64,000 nucleotides of DNA from Streptomyces pseudovenezuelae (GTDB taxonomy: Bacteria; Actinomycetota; Actinomycetes; Streptomycetales; Streptomycetaceae). This document shows, piece after piece, positions 11,159-20,321 of the stretch. The first letter of the stretch is position 1. The number at the start of each line of letters is the position of its first letter. Where the stretch lies: assembly GCF_001513955.1 (NCBI RefSeq), contig NZ_KQ948144.1, positions 1,423,220 to 1,487,219 on the forward strand, in the 5' to 3' direction. Both the position numbers and the translations under genes were made by a program. Below the pieces are notes generated by a model. It saw nothing but the letters and a program-made list of their open reading frames with translations. It was not told where the DNA came from and did no database searches.

Positions 11159-12532
11159 ATGAGGACACCGCTCAAAGACACCGCACGGGGCCGTCGCGCC
11201 CTGGCCCCGGGACTGCTGGCAGCCGCGCTGCTGCTCGCCGCGTGCGGCGGGGGAGGCGACGGCGACCGGAGCGAGCGGGCCCGCACCGACACCACCTGCG
11301 ACGGCAGGATCGACGGCACCGCCCAGGTCACGGTGTGGTTCCACGCGGGGCCGAGCGCCGAGTACAACACGCTGCGCCGCCAGGTACAGGACTTCAACAG
11401 GGCGCAGCGGCAGGTGCGGGTCGAGGCCGTCACCCTGCCCGAACAGCGGCCGTACAACGAACTGGTGCTCTCCGCCGCGGCCAGCGGCGACCTGCCGGAC
11501 CTCCTCGACTTCGACGGACCCCGGCTCTACAGCTACGCCTGGTCCGGCACGGTCAAGCCCATCGACTCCTGTCTGTCCGAGAGCCTGCGCGAGGACCTGC
11601 TGCCCTCGATCCGCCAACAGGGCACCTATGCCGGGCGCCTGTACGGGATCGGCACCTTCGACTCGGGGCTCGGGCTCTATGTGCGGCCGTCGGTCCTGAA
11701 GAAGGCCGGCATCCGCGTCCCCCGGGGCGCCGAGGACGCCTGGACCGCCGGGGAGTTCACGCGGATCCTCCGGACGCTGCGCACGGCGGGCTACGAGCAC
11801 CCGCTCGACATGGGCCTGGCCTACGCGAAGCCCGGCGAGGAGTGGAACACGTACGGCTTCGCGCCCGCGCTGTGGTCGGCGGGCGGGGACCCCATCGACC
11901 CCGAGACCTTCCGGACCGCGGACGGCTTTCTCAACGGACCCGAGTCGGTCGAGGCGCTCACGACCCTGCAGAACTGGGTCGAGGAGGGGCTCGTGGAGCC
12001 CGGCAGGACCGAGGAGGCGTTCGGCCAGGGGCGCAGTGTCATCTCCTGGAGCGGCCACTGGTGGTACCCGGACTACAGCAGGCGCTTCCCCGGCGACGTG
12101 GCGATCGTGCCGCTGCCCGACTTCGGCGAGGGCACCGTGACCGGGATGGGTTCCTGGCAGTGGGGCCTGACCTCGGGCGGGGCCGACGGGGACGCCGTGT
12201 GGCGCTTCCTCGCCTATCTGCTGCAGCCGGACCAGGTCCACCGGATGAGCGAGGCCAACGGCGCGATCCCGGCCACGCACAGCGCGGTGAAGCTCTCGCC
12301 GCGGTACGCCGAGGGCGGCGCCGAGCGCCTGTTCATCGAGCAGTTGACGGACGGCGTGGCCCGGCCGAGGCCGCGGACGCCCGCGTATCCGGCGATCACC
12401 GAGGCGTTCTCCCGGGCCTTCCCGAAGATCATGATCGACAGGGCTCCGGTGAAGGCCACGCTCGACGAGGCGGTCGAGGCCGTCGACAAGGACCTGGCCG
12501 CCCACGACGGTTACCCGGAGAAGGGATCGTGA
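11159..12532 (+). CDS. extracellular solute-binding lipoprotein (ABC family 1)
   Basis: A 457-residue sugar-type solute-binding protein. A lipoprotein signal peptide with lipobox LAAC (lipidated Cys29) follows a basic N-terminus; a GTG immediately before the chosen ATG is an equally possible start. Family features include VTVWFHAGPSAEYNTLRRQVQDFN, LPDLLDFDGPRLYSYAW and GSWQWGLTSGGADGDAVWRFLAYLL, a lineage that binds sugars or oligosaccharides. No permease or ATPase genes are adjacent. Instead the next gene, 194 bp downstream, is a sensor kinase, and a response regulator follows. It may therefore deliver ligand information to the kinase rather than feed an importer. That role is inference from context. 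Confidence 0.85.
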   Translation: MRTPLKDTARGRRALAPGLLAAALLLAACGGGGDGDRSERARTDTTCDGRIDGTAQVTVWFHAGPSAEYNTLRRQVQDFNRAQRQVRVEAVTLPEQRPYNELVLSAAASGDLPDLLDFDGPRLYSYAWSGTVKPIDSCLSESLREDLLPSIRQQGTYAGRLYGIGTFDSGLGLYVRPSVLKKAGIRVPRGAEDAWTAGEFTRILRTLRTAGYEHPLDMGLAYAKPGEEWNTYGFAPALWSAGGDPIDPETFRTADGFLNGPESVEALTTLQNWVEEGLVEPGRTEEAFGQGRSVISWSGHWWYPDYSRRFPGDVAIVPLPDFGEGTVTGMGSWQWGLTSGGADGDAVWRFLAYLLQPDQVHRMSEANGAIPATHSAVKLSPRYAEGGAERLFIEQLTDGVARPRPRTPAYPAITEAFSRAFPKIMIDRAPVKATLDEAVEAVDKDLAAHDGYPEKGS

Positions 12533-12726
12533 GCCGCCGCCGCCCGACGGCGCGTGGTCCTCAAGAGACATGGACGGCGGCGGCGTTCACGGGCATGCTG
12601 AAGGGGCCGGATCACGACCGACCGTTCTTCGCACGGACGCGTGAAAGTGCCCTCCACAGAGGGGTGATTCGTATGACGGAACCCGACGGCACCACATACG
12701 GAAGCGGCAGCGCCTGAGGCCCTGTC

Positions 12727-15513
12727 ATGCGCCGCTCACCACTCGGACGACAGGCCCGGGCCCCGCACGGCGTCCCGCCGCTCGCCAGGCTGCGCGTCGG
12801 CCGGAAGCTGCTGCTGCTGGTCCTGCTGCCGGTCACCGGAATGCTGGTCTTCACCGCGTTCAGCTCCGTGGCCCAGTGGCGGGAGGCGCGGACCCTGCGC
12901 GACTTCCACACCGGCGCCGGAGTGTCGTTCGCGGCGACCGAGGTCACCGACGCCGTCGCACGCGAGCGGCTCGCCGCCGTCAAGGCCCGGCTGCGCCCCG
13001 CGCCCGGAGCGCCGGCGGAACGGACGGCGGCCGAAAGGACCACCGACCGGGCACTGGAGCGCGCCGTGGCCCGCGCCGCCTCCTGGTCCGGCTCCGACAT
13101 CGCCGGCGACCTCGACGCCCTCGGCCGTCAACTGCACTCCCTGCGCGCCCAGACGGGCACCGGCTCGCTCACCGCCCCCGACATCGCCGAGCAGTACGGC
13201 AACGTCGAGGACGCCCTGCTCGACCACGTGACCGCGCTCGAGTCCGGCCGCCCCACCCGGGCCTCGGGCCGCGCCGCCGACGCCCACCTCGCGCTCCTGC
13301 GGGCCATCGAGGCGGCCGAACGCGAACAGGCCGAGGTCGCCGCCCTGCTCGCCGGGCCCGCCGGCCGCCCCACCGGCGCCGGACGCTGGCCCGCCCTGGA
13401 GACGGCCCAGCTCGACGCCTTCCGCGAGAACACCTCGGCCGACCTGCGGACCGCGCTCTACGTCATCCAGTTCCAGGACCCCGGCCGGGCCGTCCGCAGG
13501 GTCCGCGACCTGCTGGCCACCGCCCGTCCGGAGAGCGACCGGTGGCCCTCGTACGGGCGCTGGCTCGCCGACTCCGGCGCCCGACTCGACGCCCTGCGCG
13601 GCATCCAGGACCGGGCCGCCCGCGCACTCGACACCACGGCCGGCCACGACCGCCGCGAGGCGCAGGCCCGCACGGTACGCGACCTCACCGCCTCCCTCGC
13701 CGTGCTCGCCCTCGTCACCTTCCTCGCCCTCGCGCTCAGCCGGTCGATCACCCGCCCCCTCGGCCAGGTCTCCGCGGGCGCCCGCGCGCTGTCGTACGGC
13801 GATCTCTCCTACGACATCCGCTACGCGGGCCGCGACGAACTGGGCGAGGTCGCCGACACCTTCCGCGAACTGCGGGTGACCACCGAGCGGCTGGCCGCCG
13901 AGATCCGCGCCATGAACGCCGCGATCGACCACAACCATCTCGAACACCGCGCCGACGAGGCCTCTTTCGAGGGCACCTGGCGCCAGTTGCTCGGCGGCAT
14001 GAACGACACCATGGCCTCCTTCGCCGCGGCCCAGGGGCGGCGCGAGACGGCCGAGCAGGAACTGGCGGGCATCTTCAACCTCTCCCTGGACCTGATCTGC
14101 GTCAGCGGGGTCGACGGCTACTTCAGGCGGGTCAACCCGGCCTTCGAGCGCACCCTGGGCCACCCGCGCGAGACGATCCTGGCCACGCCGTTCATCGAGT
14201 TCGTGCACGAGGACGACCGGGACACCACCCGGGCGGCCCTCGCACGGCTGGCGAGCGGCGTCGAGGTGGCCGAGTTCGAGAACCGCTACCTGCGCGCGGA
14301 CGGCACCGAGTGCTGGCTGCAGTGGAGCGCCCGGCCGGTTCTGGAACAGGGCCTCGTCTACGCCACCGCCCGCGACGTCACCGAGAGCCGCCGCACCGCG
14401 CGGGAACAGGCCGCGCTGCGCCGGGTCGCCACCCTGGTGGCCCGCGGCGCCCCGCCCGCCGAGGTGTTCGCACGGGTGGCCGAGGAGGTGGGGAACCTGC
14501 TGGACACCACCGCGGCGGTGCTGCGGCAGGAGCCCGACGGCAGCCGGACGGTCCTCGGGACCGTGCTCGGAGTCCCGGAGGAACTCGCACAGACCACGCG
14601 CGAGGAGCGCAGGCAGGCGGGGCATCGGGCGATCGAAGAGGTCACCCGGACCGGTCGCGCCGCCCACGTCGGCCATGCCGTGGGCGCGCCCATCGTCGTC
14701 GACGACCGGCTGTGGGGCTTTGTCCTCGCGGCCTCACCGCTGGACGTGCTGCCCGCCGGCACCGAGTCGCGACTTGCCGACTTCACCGAACTCGTCGCCA
14801 CCGCCATCGCCAACGCCGACAGCCGCGCCCAGCTGGCCGCCTCACGCGCGCGCGTGGTGGCCGCCGGGGACGCCTCCCGGCGGCGCATCGAGCGGGATCT
14901 GCACGACGGGGTGCAGCAGCGGCTCGTCGCCCTCCAACTGGACCTGCGGCTCGCCGAGACGCTGGTGACCGATCCCTCCTCGGAACTCGCCGAGCAGATG
15001 GCACACGTCGGCAAGGGCCTCGACGACGCCTTCCAGGACCTGCTCCAGGTGGCCCGGGGCATCCACCCGGCCATCCTGTCCAAGGGCGGTCTGGGCCCCG
15101 CCCTGCGCTCGCTGGCCCGCCGCTCCGCCGTCCCCGTCGCACTCGACCTGAGGCTGCCCGCGGCACGGCTGCCGGAGCAACTGGAGGTGGCCGCCTACTA
15201 CGTGACCTCCGAGTGCCTCACCAACGCGGCGAAGCACGCGCACGCGCGCGTGGTGGAGGTGACGGCACAGGTCCGCGACGACGTCCTGGAGCTGACCGTC
15301 CGCGACGACGGCGTCGGAGGCGCCGACCCGGGACGCGGCTCGGGCCTGATCGGACTCATCGACCGGGTCGAGGCGACCGGCGGAAAGCTGGCCGTGGGCA
15401 GTCCGCCCGGCGAGGGCACGACCGTGGACGTGCGGCTGCCGCTGGCCGGCCCTCGCCGGACGGGTGACCGCCCGGGGCGTACGCCGGGGAGTCGTCCAGG
15501 TGGGGGAGCCTGA
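12727..15513 (+). CDS. sensor histidine kinase with HAMP, PAS and GAF domains
   Basis: A 928-residue membrane kinase. The first membrane segment is at residues ~24-44 (LLLLVLLPVTGMLVF). A ~275-residue helical extracytoplasmic sensor follows, then the second membrane segment at ~320-340, HAMP (~341-395), PAS with PAC (~445-560, DLICVSGVDGYFRRVNPAFERTLGH), GAF (~565-710), a HisKA_3 dimerisation helix with phosphoacceptor H726 (RRIERDLHDGVQQRL), and a C-terminal HATPase (ECLTNAAKHAHA; GSGLIGLIDRVEA). This is a NarL-type kinase, and a NarL/LuxR response regulator lies 470 bp downstream on the same strand and is the likely partner. A solute-binding lipoprotein gene precedes it. The signal is unknown. 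Confidence 0.93.
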   Translation: MRRSPLGRQARAPHGVPPLARLRVGRKLLLLVLLPVTGMLVFTAFSSVAQWREARTLRDFHTGAGVSFAATEVTDAVARERLAAVKARLRPAPGAPAERTAAERTTDRALERAVARAASWSGSDIAGDLDALGRQLHSLRAQTGTGSLTAPDIAEQYGNVEDALLDHVTALESGRPTRASGRAADAHLALLRAIEAAEREQAEVAALLAGPAGRPTGAGRWPALETAQLDAFRENTSADLRTALYVIQFQDPGRAVRRVRDLLATARPESDRWPSYGRWLADSGARLDALRGIQDRAARALDTTAGHDRREAQARTVRDLTASLAVLALVTFLALALSRSITRPLGQVSAGARALSYGDLSYDIRYAGRDELGEVADTFRELRVTTERLAAEIRAMNAAIDHNHLEHRADEASFEGTWRQLLGGMNDTMASFAAAQGRRETAEQELAGIFNLSLDLICVSGVDGYFRRVNPAFERTLGHPRETILATPFIEFVHEDDRDTTRAALARLASGVEVAEFENRYLRADGTECWLQWSARPVLEQGLVYATARDVTESRRTAREQAALRRVATLVARGAPPAEVFARVAEEVGNLLDTTAAVLRQEPDGSRTVLGTVLGVPEELAQTTREERRQAGHRAIEEVTRTGRAAHVGHAVGAPIVVDDRLWGFVLAASPLDVLPAGTESRLADFTELVATAIANADSRAQLAASRARVVAAGDASRRRIERDLHDGVQQRLVALQLDLRLAETLVTDPSSELAEQMAHVGKGLDDAFQDLLQVARGIHPAILSKGGLGPALRSLARRSAVPVALDLRLPAARLPEQLEVAAYYVTSECLTNAAKHAHARVVEVTAQVRDDVLELTVRDDGVGGADPGRGSGLIGLIDRVEATGGKLAVGSPPGEGTTVDVRLPLAGPRRTGDRPGRTPGSRPGGGA

Positions 15514-15574
15514 ACTCGGTGACGTCGCGTACGCTCCGGGCGGTCCTGTCGGACGGAGAGGCATCCGTCCGGCT

Positions 15575-15736
15575 CTAGGGGCGGTGGGTTCCGCCGTGCT
15601 GTGCGGTCTGCAGACGCTTGGCCCGCACGATCTCCGGGTCCCTGGGGTCCAGGCCGTCGACCGGGCCGTACGTCTCCTGCGGGTACCGGCGGGCACGCGC
15701 CGGCCGTCGCTGCTTCTCGATCCGTGTCCGTCGCAT
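15575..15736 (-). CDS. small basic hypothetical protein (53 aa)
   Basis: A short reading frame antisense to the kinase/regulator pair, starting at an ATG preceded by GAAGGG about 8 nt upstream. The product is rich in Arg at its N-terminus (MRRTRIEKQRRPARARR) with an ordered-looking middle, YGPVDGLDPRDPEIVRAKRLQ. It has no signal peptide or membrane segment. I recall similar short proteins in Streptomyces but know no function for them. It fills the gap between the sensor kinase and its response regulator. Confidence 0.5.
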   Translation of the reverse strand: MRRTRIEKQRRPARARRYPQETYGPVDGLDPRDPEIVRAKRLQTAQHGGTHRP

Positions 15737-15983
15737 GTCCCGCACCCTTCGGCCGTGCGAGGGTCCGTCCCTCGCCGGGACGGCCGGTCGGACCGCATCT
15801 GCACTGCTTCGAGCATCGCCGGGACCCGTCCGCGAGTCGTCACGGCAAGCCCCCAATCCCGCTTCCGGCTAGCCGTAACCCCATGGGTGGGGCAGGCTGT
15901 TGGGACGCAGGCAGAAGGCGGGTCCGCGGGAGTTCCTGCCGTGGACGACGTACCTGCGCGGGCCGGGCGAGGGGGCCGGGGTC

Positions 15984-16658
15984 ATGACAGACGCAGCACA
16001 GCAGCCGGCGCGGGGACGGGTCGTCCTCGCCGACGACGACATCCTGCTCAGGGAGGGCCTGGCCAGTCTGTGCGAGCGCGTCGGATACCAGGTCGCGGGC
16101 CAGGCCGGTGACGCGTCCCGGCTCCTGGAACTGGTCGACGAGGAACGCCCCGAACTGGCGATCGTCGACATCAGGATGCCCCCGGACCACTCGACCGAGG
16201 GCCTCAAGGCGGCCCGCACGATCCGTGAGCGCCACCCCGACACCGGCATCCTCGTCCTGTCGGCGTTCGTCGAGGTCGAGGACGCCCTGGAACTGCTGGC
16301 GAGCGGTCGCAAGGTGGGTTATCTGCTCAAGAGCCGGGTCACGGTCGTCGACGAGTTCATCGAGGCCCTGGAACGCATCCACCGGGGCGGCTCGGTGGTC
16401 GACCCCTCACTGGTGCAGGAGCTGTTCTCCGCCCAGCGCCGCGACGACCCCCTCGCCCACCTGAGCGCCCGCGAGCGTGAGGTCCTGGCCCTGATGGCCG
16501 AGGGCCGCTCCAACGCCGGCATCGGCCGCCGCCTGTGGGTCACCGAGGGCACCGTCGAGAAACACGTCCGCAGCATCCTCGGCAAACTCGGCCTCACCGA
16601 GGACACCGAGGACCACCGGCGGGTGCTGGCGGTGCTGACGTTCTTGGAGTCCCGGTAG
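15984..16658 (+). CDS. NarL/LuxR-family response regulator
   Basis: A 224-residue two-component regulator. The receiver domain (residues ~12-130) shows the acidic pocket D17-D19, phosphoacceptor D62 (LAIVDIRMPP), the switch Ser in LVLSAF, and Lys in YLLKSR. The C-terminal LuxR helix-turn-helix (~155-215) reads LSAREREVLALMAEGRSNAGIGRRLWVTEGTVEKHVRSIL. I took the ATG at 15984 (MTDAAQQP), with a GA/G-rich stretch upstream, because similarity starts shortly after it. It is likely phosphorylated by the sensor kinase ending 470 bp upstream, which has the matching HisKA_3 type. Target genes are unknown. Confidence 0.93.
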   Translation: MTDAAQQPARGRVVLADDDILLREGLASLCERVGYQVAGQAGDASRLLELVDEERPELAIVDIRMPPDHSTEGLKAARTIRERHPDTGILVLSAFVEVEDALELLASGRKVGYLLKSRVTVVDEFIEALERIHRGGSVVDPSLVQELFSAQRRDDPLAHLSAREREVLALMAEGRSNAGIGRRLWVTEGTVEKHVRSILGKLGLTEDTEDHRRVLAVLTFLESR

Positions 16659-17253
16659 GGCCGGTGGCTTGTTCCCGGCGGGCGGGGGTGCGCGGCACCG
16701 GCGGGAGACCGTGACGGTGCCGGTGATGCGGGTGGGACAGCCGGTGAGTGCGTCGGTGGTCTCCGCGGGCAGGGACGAGGCGGACGGGGACGGGGCGGGC
16801 AGAGACGAGCGGGGAGCCGGGCCGCGACGCTGAGCCTCGCTCGGGCCAAAACCGCTCGGGCCGGACCGTTCGACCGGCACCGGCGAAACACGTCGGCGCG
16901 GTGACAGCGAGCACCCCGCGCCCATCCGTCCGCTGCCGGGCTGCGGGCGCGCGGCTGGACCGCGGGACGATCCGCCGGGTCGCCGCGGCCGAGCGGAGCG
17001 AGGAGTTCAGGGCAGTGTCGGCGGTTGCCGCCCGACGGCCCGCGGCGATGAAGGAAGCCGCGCGGCGCAGACGGCGGAAGGTGCTCGCCAGGATCGCGGC
17101 GGAGTCGACCGAGAGGCCGGCGCCCGCCCCGCCGGTGAGATCGTGGGCAGGTTGTGTCCGACCGTCGCTCCCCGCCCCCGATCCGCCGGACCGCCCCCGG
17201 CCGTTGTCCACAGGCTCACCGGACTGTCAGCCCACGCCAGTAGGGTGTGAGAC
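16659..17253. other. 595-bp gap with a coding-like relic upstream of uvrC
   Basis: No gene here passes my threshold. On the + strand the frame beginning at GTG 16901 shows GC-rich third positions and an amphipathic, Arg/Ala-rich stretch (RLDRGTIRRVAAAERSEEF, then MKEAARRRRRKVLARIAAE) up to about 17130. It has no stop until it is well inside uvrC, and the last ~120 nt contain the uvrC promoter. It looks like a remnant or 3'-truncated gene. The minus-strand frames are proline/arginine shadows. Confidence 0.4.
17224..17246 (+). promoter_or_regulatory. RecA-NDp / PafBC-type promoter of uvrC
   Basis: CTGTCAGCC, 8 nt, then TAGGGT fits the RecA-independent damage-promoter consensus at the core TGTCA and the -10 TANNNT with exact spacing. 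The -10 ends 7 nt before the uvrC ATG, so transcription would start on or next to the start codon and the mRNA would be leaderless. Confidence 0.65.
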
Positions 17254-19365
17254 ATGGCCGACCCCTCCAGCTACCGCCCCAAACCAGGGGAGATCCCGGA
17301 CACACCCGGGGTGTACAGGTTCCGCGACGACCACCGCCGGGTGATCTACGTCGGAAAGGCGAAAAGCCTGCGTCAGCGCCTGGCGAACTACTTCCAGGAC
17401 CTGGCGAGCCTGCACCCCCGCACCCGCACCATGGTGACCACGGCCGCGTCCGTGGAGTGGACGGTGGTGTCCACGGAGGTCGAGGCCCTGCAACTGGAGT
17501 ACTCCTGGATCAAGGAGTACGACCCCCGGTTCAACGTCAAGTACCGCGACGACAAGAGCTACCCCTACCTCGCGGTGACGATGAACGAGGAGTTCCCGCG
17601 CGTGCAGGTGATGCGCGGCCACAAACGCAAGGGCGTACGGTACTTCGGGCCGTACGGGCACGCGTGGGCGATCCGCGACACCGTCGACCTCCTGCTGCGC
17701 GTCTTCCCCGTCCGCACCTGCTCCGCCGGCGTCTTCAAGAACGCCACCCGCACCGGCCGCCCCTGCCTCCTCGGCTACATCGGCAAGTGCTCGGCACCCT
17801 GCGTCGACCGCGTCTCGGCCGACGAACACCGCGATCTGGCCGAGGAGTTCTGCGACTTCATGGCCGGCCGCACCGGCACCTACATCCGCCGTCTGGAGAA
17901 GCAGATGACGGACGCGGCCGAGGAGATGGAGTACGAGCGGGCGGCCCGACTGCGCGACGACATAGGGGCCCTGAAGAAGGCCATGGAGAAGAGCGCCGTC
18001 GTGCTCGCCGACGCGACCGACGCCGACCTGATCGCGGTCGCCGAGGACGAGCTGGAGGCCGCCGTCCAGATCTTCCACGTGCGCGGCGGGCGCGTGCGCG
18101 GCCAGCGCGGCTGGGTCACCGACAAGGTCGAGGAGATCACCACCGGCGCCCTCGTCGAACACGCCCTCCAGCAGCTCTACGGCGAGGAGAAGGGCGACTC
18201 GGTGCCCAAGGAGGTCCTCGTCCCCGCCCTGCCCGAGCCGGTCGAGCCGGTCCAGGAGTGGCTCGCCGAGCGCCGCGGGTCGGGTGTCTCCCTGCGCATC
18301 CCGCAGCGCGGCGACAAGAAGGCCCTCATGGAGACCGTGCAGCGCAACGCCCTCCAGGCGCTCGCCCTGCACAAGACCAAGCGTGCCTCCGACCTGACCA
18401 CGCGCTCGCGTGCCCTGGAGGAGATCGCCGAGGCCCTCGACCTGGACAGCGCCCCGCTCCGGATCGAGTGCTACGACATCTCCCACCTCCAGGGCGATGA
18501 CGTGGTCGCCTCCATGGTCGTCTTCGAGGACGGGCTCCAGCGCAAGAGCGAGTACCGCCGCTTCCAGATCAAGGGCTTCGCCGGCCAGGACGACGTCCGG
18601 TCCATGCACGAGGTGATCTCCCGCCGGTTCAAGCGGTACCTGGCCGAGAAGGAGAAGACGGGCGAGTGGGTGGACGACGCCTCCCAGACCGACCTCAAGG
18701 ACGCCTCCGGCAACGACATCCCGGCCGTCTCCGGGGCCGACCCGCAGGGCAGCGGTGACAACGGCCTCAAGAACGACGACGGCCGCCCCAAGAAGTTCGC
18801 CTACCCGCCCCAGCTCGTCGTCGTCGACGGCGGACAGCCCCAGGTCGCCGCCGCCAAGAGGGCACTGGACGAGCTCGGCATCGACGACATCGCCGTCTGC
18901 GGCCTCGCCAAGCGCCTGGAGGAGGTCTGGCTGCCCGACGACGAGGACCCGGTCGTGCTGCCCCGCACCAGCGAAGGCCTGTACCTTCTCCAGCGGGTCC
19001 GTGACGAGGCCCACCGCTTCGCGATCACCTACCAGCGCACCAAGCGGAGCCAGCGCTTCCGGTCGAGCCCCCTCGACGACGTCCCCGGCCTCGGGGACAC
19101 GCGCAAGCAAGCCCTGCTGAAACATTTCGGGTCCTTGAAGAAACTACGATCCGCCACCATCGACCAGATCTGCGAGGTCCCCGGTATAGGCCGCAAGACG
19201 GCCGAGACGATCGCCGTGGCCCTCGCCCAGGCGGCCCCGGCCGCGCCCGCCGTCAACACGGCGACTGGAGAGATCATGGATGAGGAGGAACCCGGCACCA
19301 CGGGTTCCGGTGGGGACCCCGTGACGGCGGGTGCCCCGGACGAACGACGGGGGCAGGAGACATGA
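17254..19365 (+). CDS. uvrC: excinuclease ABC subunit UvrC
   Basis: The dual-incision endonuclease of nucleotide excision repair, recruited by UvrB. The product is 703 residues, slightly longer than in E. coli. The N-terminal GIY-YIG nuclease ([22 protein letters not shown], about residues 15-36) makes the 3' cut. A UVR domain for UvrB contact follows ([20 protein letters not shown], ~212-231), then the RNase H-like 5' nuclease ([30 protein letters not shown]) and a C-terminal helix-hairpin-helix pair ([22 protein letters not shown]). A poorly conserved acidic insertion around residues 470-510 and a short acidic tail are extra. No Shine-Dalgarno sequence is needed if it is transcribed leaderless as its promoter suggests. 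The stop overlaps rapZ by 4 nt. Confidence 0.98.
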   Translation: MADPSSYRPKPGEIPDTPGVYRFRDDHRRVIYVGKAKSLRQRLANYFQDLASLHPRTRTMVTTAASVEWTVVSTEVEALQLEYSWIKEYDPRFNVKYRDDKSYPYLAVTMNEEFPRVQVMRGHKRKGVRYFGPYGHAWAIRDTVDLLLRVFPVRTCSAGVFKNATRTGRPCLLGYIGKCSAPCVDRVSADEHRDLAEEFCDFMAGRTGTYIRRLEKQMTDAAEEMEYERAARLRDDIGALKKAMEKSAVVLADATDADLIAVAEDELEAAVQIFHVRGGRVRGQRGWVTDKVEEITTGALVEHALQQLYGEEKGDSVPKEVLVPALPEPVEPVQEWLAERRGSGVSLRIPQRGDKKALMETVQRNALQALALHKTKRASDLTTRSRALEEIAEALDLDSAPLRIECYDISHLQGDDVVASMVVFEDGLQRKSEYRRFQIKGFAGQDDVRSMHEVISRRFKRYLAEKEKTGEWVDDASQTDLKDASGNDIPAVSGADPQGSGDNGLKNDDGRPKKFAYPPQLVVVDGGQPQVAAAKRALDELGIDDIAVCGLAKRLEEVWLPDDEDPVVLPRTSEGLYLLQRVRDEAHRFAITYQRTKRSQRFRSSPLDDVPGLGDTRKQALLKHFGSLKKLRSATIDQICEVPGIGRKTAETIAVALAQAAPAAPAVNTATGEIMDEEEPGTTGSGGDPVTAGAPDERRGQET

Positions 19366-20321
19366 ATGTGAACGAGCACGAAGAACGACAGGACCAGGGC
19401 GGAGACGACGCGCAGGCGAGCCCGGGCGCGACCCTCGACGCGGGCGGAGTCCCGGAAGCGGCCATCCCCGAACTGGTGATCATCTCCGGCATGTCCGGCG
19501 CCGGCCGCTCGACCGCCGCGAAGTGTCTGGAGGACCTCGGCTGGTTCGTCGTCGACAACCTCCCGCCCGCGCTGATCCCCACCATGGTGGAGCTCGGCGC
19601 CCGCTCCCAGGGCAATGTGGCCCGGATCGCGGTGGTCGTCGACGTCCGCGGCCGGCGCTTCTTCGACAACCTCCGCGAGTCCCTCGCCGACCTGGAGTCC
19701 AAGCACGTCACCCGGCGGATCGTCTTCCTGGAGTCCTCCGACGACGCCCTGGTGCGCCGCTTCGAGTCCGTGCGCCGCCCGCACCCCCTGCAGGGCGACG
19801 GCCGGATCGTCGACGGCATCGACGCCGAGCGCGAGCTCCTGCGCGAGCTGCGCGGCGACGCCGACCTGGTCATCGACACCTCCAGCCTCAACGTCCACGA
19901 ACTGCGCGCAAAGATGGACGCCCAGTTCGCCGGCGAGGAGGAGCCCGAGCTCAGGGCCACCGTCATGTCCTTCGGCTTCAAGTACGGCCTCCCGGTCGAC
20001 GCCGACCTGGTCGCGGACATGCGGTTCCTGCCCAACCCGCACTGGGTCCCGGAGCTGCGCCCCTTCACCGGCCTCAACGAGGAGGTGTCGGCGTACGTCT
20101 TCAACCAGCCCGGCGCCAAGGAGTTCCTCGACCGCTACGCCGAGCTGCTGCGTCTCATCGCGGCCGGTTACCGCCGCGAGGGCAAGCGGTACGTGACCAT
20201 CGCCATCGGCTGCACCGGCGGCAAGCACCGCTCGGTCGCCACGTCGGAGAAGCTCGCCGCGCGCCTCGCGGCCGAGGGTGTGGAGACGGTGGTCGTACAC
20301 CGGGACATGGGACGGGAATGA
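19362..20321 (+). CDS. rapZ: RapZ / YvcJ-family nucleotide-binding protein
   Basis: A 319-residue ATP/GTP-binding protein. In E. coli RapZ is an RNase adapter controlling glucosamine-6-phosphate synthase mRNA; in Gram-positives (YvcJ) the role is less clear. The P-loop GMSGAGRST lies at residues 43-51, with Arg in place of the usual Lys as in other actinobacterial members. Later family blocks are [22 protein letters not shown] and the C-terminal RNA-binding-like motif [18 protein letters not shown]. The first ~35 residues are a disordered acidic extension. It overlaps uvrC by 4 nt upstream and yvcK by 4 nt (ATGA) downstream, so translation is probably coupled through whiA. Confidence 0.95.
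   Translation: MNVNEHEERQDQGGDDAQASPGATLDAGGVPEAAIPELVIISGMSGAGRSTAAKCLEDLGWFVVDNLPPALIPTMVELGARSQGNVARIAVVVDVRGRRFFDNLRESLADLESKHVTRRIVFLESSDDALVRRFESVRRPHPLQGDGRIVDGIDAERELLRELRGDADLVIDTSSLNVHELRAKMDAQFAGEEEPELRATVMSFGFKYGLPVDADLVADMRFLPNPHWVPELRPFTGLNEEVSAYVFNQPGAKEFLDRYAELLRLIAAGYRREGKRYVTIAIGCTGGKHRSVATSEKLAARLAAEGVETVVVHRDMGRE

Noticed and set aside
12673..12717. 14-codon open frame before the sensor kinase
   Set aside because: Too short, and no ribosome site or known leader peptide features.
16594..17211. 205-codon minus-strand frame between the response regulator and uvrC
   Set aside because: Proline/arginine-rich shadow with no ribosome site; the plus strand has the more gene-like base pattern.
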